From NCBI GenBank assembly GCA_030062745.1, contig CP099849.1, forward strand, positions 17,654,144-17,718,143: DNA of 64,000 nt. Reading direction: 5' to 3'. The translations under genes were made by a program, and so were the position numbers. Source of the DNA: Capitulum mitella (Eukaryota; Arthropoda; Thecostraca; Pollicipedomorpha; Pollicipedidae). Below the pieces are notes generated by a model. The model searched no databases. It was not told the DNA's origin and worked only from the letters and a program-made list of their open reading frames with translations. Of the stretch, positions 47,557-59,602 are shown one piece after another; the first letter of the stretch is position 1, and each line of letters opens with the position of its first letter.

Positions 47557-50500
47557 TACGTAACCTCGGTATACTGCTGCCCGATGGTGACGACCCCTCA
47601 GAGACTGTAAACTACGGGTTGTAGTGCGGTCCGTCAGTAATTAGTGCAGTGCTCCTCGGGGGCCGGCCGTGACCTTTCCGAGATTCCAGAGCGAGAGTCT
47701 CGACGGCACCCAGCCCCGGACGAGGCCGCCCGGAGGCTGGATAACTAGGCCATTTACCTTGACGACACTGAAATCGCGGGCCATCAGTGCCTGAACCGGA
47801 CTGTGCTGCCTGCACGCTTCTCTCGATTGTGGAAGTCTGACTGGAAAAGATCTGTCGAAAACATATTTTTTTATAATCTTGATAGGATTTGTACGTCCGT
47901 GAGTTACGTGTTCTGTACGAGTGCAGCAAACTTTGCATTGCGAAAACGTTTCGGAAAGTCCATGGATTAGTTAGCTGAGTGTATGGCCCATTTTCGAAAA
48001 AAACAACCTCTATGGTCAAAACCTGGAACACCAAGATAAAACAAACCTTTTTTTTCTTTCAAAAAGAAAAGCTTTGAAATCGCAGTTCGTAGTATGATTA
48101 ATTTTTCGATGAATTTGGGGTCTTAAATAGTTTAAGTGACGAGAGATTTTCCTCATGTAATGAACTCAGAATAGGCAATTCCTAGCCAATTCAATTGTAC
48201 ATATTCAATTAATAAGCGGCCTTCGGTATGCCAGAAGAAATTGTATTGTTATACAAATCAGTCATAAATCAAAGAGTTTATTCAGCTCAACATTTTGGCC
48301 GGCGCCACCATGAGGTGTAATCTAGAGCATGAGTCAGAATTCAAATGGATATGTAAAAAAAGACCAGCGACAAACAGACAAGTTACCTAAGCACAATAGA
48401 CACTCAAAAACAACGAACACAATATTACATGGCATTTCGCCGCGAGAAATAAAGAGGGCTAAATTCTATTTATGCCCGAAACAAAGAGGAATCTCCTAAA
48501 AATACAAACGAAGCTACTTCTATTATGTACCAGGCTGTTGTCTGTGTGTTTGGCTGTGACTAGGAATTCTGGTGTGAATCATTCCACGTCAAATCGCACG
48601 AGAATTGACCAGAACCCTTTCGATTTTCATGAAGTCTGGTACGCTCGTAGTAGCTATCCCAAAATGGGCAGCCATAATTTTTTTTTGCCCTGGGTAACCT
48701 CTGAACCTGTGAGGTAAAAATTACGAAGTCAAAATTGCAGGTCATGAAAGGCCATGGATTTTAACAGGTGCGGCATAGTCTAAATGCCCATAACTCGGGG
48801 GTTAGAATGTTACAAAAAAGTGCGATTGGCGACATTCAAAAGAAAGACGTTCAGCCTCCATACATAAGCCCACTTTTTGTGACCTCGGCATGACGTTTGA
48901 CCTGACTAAGCCACATGGAATATTTTCGGTTTTAAGCATGTTTGCCCATCGTGACCTTTGCAGAAACGTAGCACGGTATGTTTCAGTATGTGTACAACTA
49001 CCTATAACAAGCGCGGCATAGTAGCATAGTAGCATGATAGTATCCAAGTACCTATAACAACACAAAAAAAACCCAGGCAAATTGAAACTTTTTCAGATAC
49101 GTTCTTACGTGGTGTTTCAGAAATGTTCCTTGAGACTGTTTGACGAATATTAATTGATTTCGTGTTTTTCGATCATTAGATTGTTGTACAACTTAGTGTG
49201 TACAATGTCCTGCTTGCGTGCTACACATCAGCTTAATTCTAAATTGTTTGACATGAAAGGTCAAAGATCATGACGCCACGCCACCAATCGACCCCTGCCA
49301 TTCATATATTGACACCGGTTCTTTACATTTCCATAGAAGTGAAATTGTTGGGTGTTCTTGGGCCTTTAAGCTAATTGGGCCTCAGGCGAGCATCGGGATC
49401 TTCTGGGGGTCAGCCAAGGCCACTGATCACGATCGATCTGCGATAACCTGTTGGTCCCGGACCATTAATAGCTTCTTTAGGACACTGATTCCCAAGTTCA
49501 CAGATATTGTTGACGTATCGAAGTTTGCACGTATCGAAGATTCCATGTCAGCTAGAGTACTTTGATTTTTTGTCATATGTCATCCAATAAATGTTAAAAT
49601 AGATTCGAATAAAATGGTAACTTGTGTAGAAGCAGATAGAACTGATGATTAAGATACGTGCAAAGAAAATTCAGAAAATTAGCTTTTATCCAGGATATGC
49701 AATGGACATAAATGAATCGATGAGTGCACACTGGATGTGAAAATCAAAATCGGCGCCCCCCAAAATATACAAACCATCCGAGACAAAAATAGGCAATTCA
49801 AGTTCAGCCGATATCAGTAGCCTCGGTTGACCTTCCAAAGGCCCCGATGCACGACTAGGATTATCTCAGTCGGCTTTAGGGCCTAAGATCACCAGACGAC
49901 TCACTTTCGTGGAAATATGAAAAACTGGTATGTATGGTCAGCATGGCAGGGTCATGACCTTTAGCCTTTTTGGTCAAGCAATTTAATCAAGCAATAAACT
50001 GAGCGTATGTGTAAAAGGTACGCACGACATTGTGCGCACCAAATTATAGAACAGTGGGACTAACGAAAGGCACGAAACCAATCAGTCTTTGTCAGATAGC
50101 TTCAGGGCATATTTCTCAGTCGCCACTTGGCAGCACTTAAGTCAAGACACCTGGAAAAGTTCAATTTCCCAGACTATTATTTTTTAGTCACGCTAATTGT
50201 AGATACTTCGGACATATCGCGGTACATTTTCGTAAAGATCACGGTGGGCAAACATGGTTAAAACTAAAAATGTTTTATGCGTCCTCTCAGGCGGAAGGCC
50301 ATCACAAGGCCACCGGAAAAACAGCCTATTTACGAAAGCCGAAATATTTTTCCTTGAATGGTGCTAATCATACCTCTCTGTGAGAATCTTTCACTGAGGT
50401 ATGGGCATTTGAATCATGCAATGCATGTAAGAATTGGTGACCTTTCATATCCTGAAACTTTGACCTCAGAGGTCATCCAGTGCTCAAAATTTATGACAAA

Positions 50501-53500
50501 CCATTTTGTGATAGGTTCTATGAGAGTACCAGATTACATCAAAATCAAATTGGGTCGGGCCAATTTGGTTGAGTAGTAACGCGGTTGAGGGCAGTGTTGC
50601 AGTGCCATGGTGGGCACTTATAACAGTGGCAATGTCAGTCCTCAAAGGGGAACAGAATCTGTCATTTGTAGCCTAAGTAGGTATTAGGTATCAGTACGCA
50701 GGTTCTGTCGCCTAAGCAGGCATCTACACGTACGATAAACAGGAGACAAGCCCGGGTGTTTTTTCGTTAGTGAATCAACCATTTGTCGTTAGCAAAGGAA
50801 ACCACTGGTCATGTTTTAAAACATGACCAGTTTTATGGTCATGTTTTATGGTCGTTTTGGCGTGCTGGGCCATTTTGTCTGGGAGAAGCTCTTCTGCAGA
50901 TCATAACCGTGCTGCCTGGTTCCGATGTCTCTGTGCTCCCGCTCAGGGCAGCCTTCTGTCCACGAGTCGCGCCAGAGGAGGCGGACACCAGTGGCGCGAT
51001 GCCGGCCAGCCCGCCCAAGGTCGCGGCCGTCCCCGCCCAGCCCAGACCGGTATCGCGGAAGTGGAGACCGGCCCGCTACAAGGGTACGGAGGACACACCT
51101 GACACACGGCCGCGGCAGCCAGCAGCGCCCGGCCTCTGGGCCGTCCAAGCCCCGGCTCCGTCCGGCAAGAATTTATACTCAGTGCCAAATAGTTGGCGCG
51201 CAACGTTTACGGACATATACGTAAAAGTGGGTTTCGGAAGTATTTTGTGTTTTGTTTTATGTTTATGATGTGTATGATGTTTATGAAACTAGATGCGTTG
51301 GCATTTCTGCGAGCACAAAAACGGTGTCACAGACGTCATGAACAGTCGTCTAGAAAAAAAAAACAGTGGTCGTGAACTAAATGAAACATCATTCACAGTA
51401 ACTACACTTGGCATAAGTTAAAAAAAATACTGAAGCTGAGTGTTGGGAATCGTGTGAAATGCAAATCAGTCATTTGTGTCTGTGTGCTTTTTGGTACATG
51501 AAAACGGGTACTATAACGGCAATCGCTATGTTTCTGGACAAAGTCTGATTCCTCATATGAGGGGATGTACTCGGGCAACAAACACGACATTCACAATACA
51601 TAAACTATATATAGGGCCTCGACATAAACTACGTTTTATGGGATTGCGATGGAGTCAGTGGTTTAGGAAAACAACTCCATATTTGTCAGCTAGGCGCATG
51701 CGCGCAGGCACTCCTGTCATCACCTTGCGCAGTATCTCCAGGTCGACCTCGTCGATGATTTTGTGAATCCTGGCCTTCAGCTGATAGTCCGAGCATTCTT
51801 GCAAGCTCCCTGCATATGCCCTTTGACTGACCAATCCCCACACGTCTTCCATGGGACGAAGCTGGGGGTGCAGGGAGGGTTCATGTCCCGTGCTATGACA
51901 GGGACGTTGGCCTCTTCCAGCGGTTCTAAGGTCTCGCGTGTGTAACATGCCCTCGCCAGATCTGGTAGACGACGTACTGGCCTTCTGGATAGTGATCTCG
52001 CACTAATGGCAACAAAACTGCCCTCATACACTTGCTTCGGCATGTTTCACTGTCCGATTTTTTTTCCTGCTGGGCATGAACACTGGCCGGATGACCCCAC
52101 GTGGGCAGGCAGCCAGCCACAGAAACAGTTTGCGAGGGAACTTGCGTTCCGCCCTGAATTTGACTTCTGAAGGGACATCTCCTCCAGCATTTACATATTA
52201 ACATTCGTTACCGGGCATCTGGTCGCCGCTGCAGGTGAAGTGGGATTCATCACCCATTATCACGCCTGTGCCTTGACTTCTGGACATCGGTTCACGGGAT
52301 GAGCCGTGAATCCATGTTTTCTGGCGGCTTGCCTTGAGCTTCCGTGGCCTGAGGTGCCTTGGCACGTTTTCTATGCTTCACTCCCTTCTCCTTGAGTATT
52401 TTCTTCACATACGACAGGGATATGCCAAATCGCCGTGCTAGAAGGCGTTGGGATATAATCCTCCTTGCCCTCAACAGCTCTGATCAGCTGACCCCTGCCA
52501 TCATCTGGCATTTTTGCTGCCTGACGGTCTTTCCCAGAATGCTGAGCACGTCTCCTAGCATGCACACTCCCCAGGATATGAGGCACGGTTGATAACGACA
52601 CTCCATTGCCACTAAAATACCTCGATATGGAAGCTTTCGAACCACTGGGATTATTTTCCGCGTATTTCGCGGCCATGTCGCGAACTACTTGATGCTTGAA
52701 ACACGCCATTCTCCTGACTACTTGCTACAAGCCTGATTTTTACAGAAGTTGTTCGGGACAATCACGCCTTTTCACGTGCCAAAAATCGTGACATCTCGTT
52801 ACGAACAGCCTTCATATCATGGCTTCAAACTTTGTCCAACAAATAGCACTCACCCGTTAGTGCCATGAAAGCTAGTCACGTGTATGTGTGCCCAACCGGC
52901 TGCCATGACTCGGAAGCAAACATGCGGTTGGTTGCTCTCAGCTGCTTGTAAAGTAACCCACGATTCAGCTGACCCCAGACTCTTGGAGTGCAAACGATAT
53001 TTAACTGAGCCATTCACTTGCGCTTTGTGATATAATATGCAATCCGCCTTCTTCAGTCGTTTGCTGACAGCAGTCCTTTTGATATGAATGCAGTGATGCT
53101 GGATGACGCAGACAATGCGCCAAAAACTCGGGAAAATATTAAGATCTAGGTAGAACACATAAACCTTGAGTTTCACCTGATCCGTTCGTCTCGGGCTATA
53201 AAAACCATGCTTTTAAACATCAAAACAAAAAAAAACGGACCTCTTACTCATATAACCCCGTCCCAATAGAAAACATGTGGCGCTGTGTGGCAAAAAGCAG
53301 CCGACGCCCAGAAAAGGGTTATATTTCTAAGTAGAAAATAATCGCACAGTTCCAGCCAGGAACGCAACGAGAAGAGGGTGGAAAACCTCCGTCGTCTGGC
53401 GCGTAGGTAAAACACCTTAAGTCCGACAAGGATTAAAGAGGCGACCACTTCCCCAACATCACACGAACGGTAATGCCTCCTGCTGTGTAAGAGCACATCA

Positions 53501-56500
53501 ACCTCGAGATTCAAGCAGGGAGCTCGTGAATGTAAAAAAAAACAGTGAATACAACTCACGGTCAGAAAACAGATTCCCCATGGATTTGCGTACACCGCCG
53601 GTGACGGCAATGAATCAGAAACATATCATTTTATGACAAAGACCACTTGCCAACAGCGGAAAATAGGATTTGGCCCGCGCACCTTGAACACTTCGGTTTG
53701 AATAATCACAAAGGCATTTGTTCCGACATCGTGGTTTCTATTCTTAAACGTGCTCCGGAATATATTTTGCACTCGAATCTCTTGGCGATGGATCCGGCCT
53801 CGATGCAAAAAGAACTGGATTTGGGAGGAATTGTGTTTCGCCATCACCAGAAGCTTTTTGCGGTCCGTAGCCATTCCGCGACATTCCGTGGTGACGCAGA
53901 GTCCACGACAACGTGGATTCGCAGAGCATGGCTGGTCCGTACGTCCGTACATCGGCCAATTTTTACGAGCCCCGAAACCAGTCCTGGCGTAGAGACGTCA
54001 AAGTAGACCACAAATCTTGTCAGTCTTGTTGGTCTGGAATACCTATTGCTGTACGGAACGAGGACAGCGATACCTTGCATTTATTTTGCTGGTTACAAAC
54101 TATCGTCACCCAGCAGTGCTGTACTCGAAATGCCTTGCGCCCAGTTTTGTGATTGTGAAGGAGAGCAGAAACATAAGAGAATCATGAAACCGTTTGCAGC
54201 CCCGAACAAACTCAAATGCGGTCAGCCTGGGTACCTCCTTTTACTGCGAAAGCATTAATTTAAAAGTCGCCAAACCTCAAATCCTTGAAAAAATCACAAA
54301 TTCCAGCAAGATGAACAACAGGCTAAGTAACCATAAACAAATAAATGATGGAAAGGAGGCTTTGGGCTCTCTTCCAACATTAGATATCCTTTTGTTTGAA
54401 ATTTGAAGTTCTTTTCTGTGTTTGCTGGTGATGTGAGGTATTTTCTTAAAAAAACATGACAAAAATGCACTGGATTGTCAATCTCCTGTAAAAGTGTTCA
54501 TCATGTTTGCTGAATTTGTCCTGAACTGAAATTCCTCTTCTATGTAATTCTTGGAAGGCTTTTTCATGTATGACTTGAGTTATCCCTGAAAAAAACCTGA
54601 GAAATGTTCTGTCCACTGAATTTTTTTTAGTGCTTCGTGATATTTTTGCAATGGATTCTGGCTGAAGTTGTCATTCCGTGTCATATGTAATTCATGTAAG
54701 GCCTCTTGTATGTAGGGGCAATACACTTGGTTGTTTTGTTTTGACCAATCCCAGGAGAAGTAATCTCAGGCGAGACGAACAAGATGGAAACAGTGACCTT
54801 AATACGGCGAATATTACAGACTTCCCATGTACGAAGAAACGTCATTCACATAAACTGTCGACCATGGGCTACCTTCAAGGTGTCAGTGAAGGGTAAGAGA
54901 AGGGAAGCCAGATCCGGGTAACGGTCAGCTCCGGAGAAGATCATGCATAAAAGCCCCAATCAAAATAAGTCAGCCGCATCGGCCTCATTAAGCGGAGATG
55001 TTTTTGCACTGTTCTACAAGTCCGATAACCTTGAAAAGCGACGAGTTAGTGCGACATGGCTGTCTGGCGCCGTACACCGTCCAACTAACTGGATCACCTG
55101 CAGCGACAGCAGACCGACAGTGCTGCGGCTCCTCAGCTGATCACGTGCAGCGACAGCAAACCAACAGTGCTGCGACTCCTCAGCTGATCACGTGCAGCGA
55201 TAGCAAACCAACAGTGCTGCGATTCCTCAGCTGATCACGTGCAGCGACAGCAGACCGACAGTGCTGCAGTTCCTCAGCTCTGGCGCGACGTCATGTAACA
55301 TTGCAGGAGTTTAGCAAAGCCAGTCTGTCAATCAATGCCAAGGATGAACTGCCAATCACTCGGCTGTATGCAGTCCTCAGGTGACAAGGGCTGCTGATTT
55401 GGCAAAATCTGACTGTCACTCACAGGCTTTGCCTGCAGGCAAAACGCCCATGGTTGGCATCCGAAGCAAAGAAGACGGACAGGAGGATTGATCAAATGGC
55501 GAAAGAGCCATCGATTGTTATCAGCCATCCCCTGCACGGCTGCAGCTTTGCACACGCTGCAAAATCCAGTCATGGAGCCCAATCGCCTATTATCGGAAGG
55601 CAAGCGGAGCAGCTCTCCGACGCGTGTGGAACAGATTTGGATCGCTGACCACGCGCAGCTTCGTGGCAGTCAGCCGGCTGCTCTGTACAGCTGACCACGT
55701 GGGAAGTCTTGGATCGTCCGGAAGCTCGAAGTGACGACTGTCGGCAGCTGTCTGCGCGAGCGGCGGCGGGAGGGGCACCGGAAGGAGTCGGAGCTACCTG
55801 GAGGCCGGCGGCTGCTGCTGTGACGTCACAAGGCCGCCGGCCGGCCGTATAAAGGCGGTGCCGCCGACGACTCGGCACGCCCTGTCTCGCCCGTCGCCAG
55901 GATGTACAGACTGTTGGTAGTGTGCAGCCTGGCGCTGTCGGCCGCCGGCCAGTTCAGCGGCGACCCGGCCGCGGCCGCCATCTTGGCCGAGACCCGCCAG
56001 CTGAACGCCGACGGCAGCGCGGACGTGGCATACGCGCAGGAGGACGGCGTGCTCTTCAAGGAGACCACCAGCAAGGACGGCGAACGGCGCGGCTCGTACG
56101 AGTACGTTGGCGACGACGGCAAGAAGTACCGCGTCGAGTACGTGGCCGGCGCCGGCGGCTTCCAGATTGTGAGCAGCACTCACGTGGACAAGACTCCCGA
56201 CCAGCCGCGGGCGGCGCCGCAGCCGCAGCCGCGGCCGCAGCCGCAGCCTCGGCCGGCGCCGCGGCCCGCCGCCGCGCAGACGGTGCGCTCCGGCGTCCAC
56301 GACTTCAGCATCAACTACGACCTGAGCCAGTCGACGGCCGCGCCGGCCACGTTCGCCGCCGTCCCAACAGCCCGGACGACGACGACCACCACCACGACCA
56401 CCACCCGGCGGCCCGTCCGCAAGAACTTCCACACCGGCAAGGTGTCGCTGGAGCGCAACAACAAGGGCTACGTCTACAGCTACACTCACAACGGCTGAGC

Positions 56501-59174
56501 AGCCGGCTCGTCGGCGGAAGCCACTGCGCCGACTCTCATCTAGTCCGGGGTGTTGGCGGCGACAGGTGGCGGCAGGCGCCCCCGACCTGCTCCTGTTCCC
56601 ACCCGCCATCAGGCCCTCTCAGTGCCACGAGGCCGTTCACCGTCCTCCGCCTTGCTCTCCGGGGCGTCTCTCATCTTCATCGAACAATTCTCATTTCAGC
56701 GGAGCTTTCCGCGATTCGCTACTGTGAGCTGTCTATCCGTGTTGGACCGTCAGCTTTGCTGATTTCTGCACTATTGTATGCGCTGTTCCCATCGCATTTT
56801 GTATGTTTTGCTCATCTTCTCCTGAGCACTGAAAGTGTTTTTCTCTTATATATAAGAATAAAACCATTTTATAACAGTGAAACTGGCTTTTGACGGAGAA
56901 CTCAACTGGATCAGATGCCATTTTTACTGTGTATTATGCTATTTACGTGAGTTTCATTTCTGAAATCCTTTAAATAGTATGATTAGAAGGCTTAAATTTC
57001 CCGTCGGATAGCTTGCAAGACGATAATAACAAATCAATAATGGACTGATGGATACAAATTCGGCCATTTCCATAAACACAGCTGCGATGCTAGGTATTTT
57101 TAAGGAATCCGTACAGCCCTTTTAAATGCAGCAGAAATATTTGGCTATTCGTCATTTTACTCGCAGTGTGTATGATTTTCACAGAATTTCTCGGCGACTG
57201 ATATTTCTACTCAAAACCAAGATGAAACGACAAAATCATCTGAATGAGGATACTTTCTTGTCAAACGTACTTACAAACGTCAAATGATTCGTCAGTCTTC
57301 GACTCATGTGAAACATGCCAGTTATCTTTCCAAGTGTTTGCAATATAGGAAGTGAGTTACCTGTTAACTAAGTCGTCGCCAACCTTTTCCAATTGCTCGT
57401 ACCAGGCGTTCTCCAAATCCAGGTAGAGTTTGCGGTAGCTCTTGCAATGCGTTGTGAACATGGTGCTCATGGCATTGAGAATTTCGTAAGCCTCATCCTG
57501 AAGCAGAGTTGACCTGTGACGCCAGGACGAGGTGACGCAGTCATACATGAGGACGCGAATCAGTGCCGAGTCAACCGCCACTGTTCGTCTTCCTCTGTAA
57601 TGTCTAGATTGCATTAAGGTTACAACAATCGCCCCACACTTCACCTCACGATTGCTACCATCTAAACTCTAACGGGGGGGGGGGGTCCCGTAAATCTGGA
57701 AAAGAAATACAAATAATTAAAGAGTAAGCATAAGGGGAAGATGCCAAGGCCTTAACCCTTGCCCTACCGGGGCTTTCTGACTACCTCGTCGTTTGGAGGA
57801 GGGAGTGCCAAATTGGTTCCCTGGCCTTTTGAACACTAAGAAAGATAGAACAATGTAGTGAGGACCGTGGCGATTGTTGTGTAAAATCTCCAGTGATATC
57901 CGTTTTTTGTCTTCCGGCCAATGGGTGACCTCCCATGTTACGAAAATGGCCTGATGGCTAGTCAGTTATGAAAAATCAGGACCTTCCTCACCACTGCGCC
58001 AAAACTAAGCAACGCAGTGTCGCCAAAGTGGTACCACAACCTCCTTCTGTGTCTTTCACATCAAATGACGCATAGGTGGACCATGTCAGACCAACTAGAG
58101 CAGGTCAAAGTGGTCAGTGTTGGTATGGCGAATACCGATGACGAGTTTTAGTGAATTCTTTGGCCGGAAGTGATGCATTTCGGTACATATAAAAAATGAT
58201 GCTCTGAATCAGGCTCAACACAAAAGCCGACCTGGGAACAAATTTCGGTCAAACAGGGTCATCAGAGATCACTGAACTCGCCTGACTTTGACGTATAGTT
58301 GTAACATTTCGCTATATTACGCTTACTCGCCCGTGACCAGTTCTTATCTGAGACTTCCTTGACATGAGGGACACACGAATAACACACAGTGCATCATTTT
58401 CCGCGTGCTCGAGTTACGCAGTTTAACCAGAAGCGTCACATTAGGCCAAATCAGGTCAACCAAGGCCACGAATCCAAGATGACCTGTGGGAGGTCGGAGC
58501 TCAACACAGCATCCAAATAGGTTCAACATATGCCGTTGAATAAAGACTGGTCCAGTCACGCAGTGGTAATGATGTTACGTTTACGTAATATCATCCTTTC
58601 GACCTTGCTCCTGTTGTCCGCTACACCCACGTGACCTGGCATGACCTGAAACTACCTTGGCGTGGCAAAAGGCTAGCTTTACTCAGTTCATCATTTCCAA
58701 CATATCTGTATTGCTAGATGAAAACCGTAGTCGTATTGCGTCACATGAGGTCGTTCGAGGTCATTAAACTGGCTTGGTCTCCGAGAAGTCAGAGTTCAGC
58801 TAGCCGATAAAGCAGGCCTGGTGCCGCTCGTTGTGAGGTCAATATCGACGAGTGGCTAGCTTTGCACAGAATCCATTTAATCTCCTTTTCGACAGAAATC
58901 GGGATCTGACGACCAAAGTATTGCTTCCATAGACATTGCTTCCATGTAGATGCCCTCTTTGAACTTTCGTGGAATGCGACAGTAGGAACATTGAAAAGGA
59001 CAAAGAACAGCTCAGGACTCAATTTGAATTTGCAACACAGGTTGACTTCAGGTCTGTTTTTGACCGATTGTGGCCCGTGTCTTAACAAAGTCAAAAATGG
59101 TTTTCGCAGATCTTTGGGTATGTTTATGGTAACAGACAGCCTTCTTTATACCGGGAGAAACTTGGGATTGCATA

Positions 59175-59228
<54 letters not shown>

Positions 59229-59543
59229 CAAGGACTCAACGTTTGAACAACAGGCCATCTTAACGAGCGAAAAAATTAAGCTCCAAAATTCAAAATGCTA
59301 AAGCACGCGTCAGTCGGAAAGCCAACCCCGGAATTGCAGACATCAACATGAACAAGGAAATACAAAAAGGCATGAATTACACCAATGCGAGTAAACTTAG
59401 CCCAAGGTTCTTTATTTATCTTGACCCTCCATAGTAAAGCGGATGAACTGCAATTGTCGATCATACGTACGAACAAGGACAGAAAACCACAAATAAGCAT
59501 CAGGTAATCTCATGTAGATAATGTTAAGGTAGTGTGGGACACC

Positions 59544-59602
<59 letters not shown>

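Noticed and set aside
53626..54006. Overlapping 108- and 119-codon frames on opposite strands
   Set aside because: Both are open but neither has a domain, codon bias or splice context that favours it.
57752..57775. TTAACCCTTGCCCTACCGGGGC, resembling a TTAA element end
   Set aside because: Only a short likeness; no matching inverted end found at a sensible distance.
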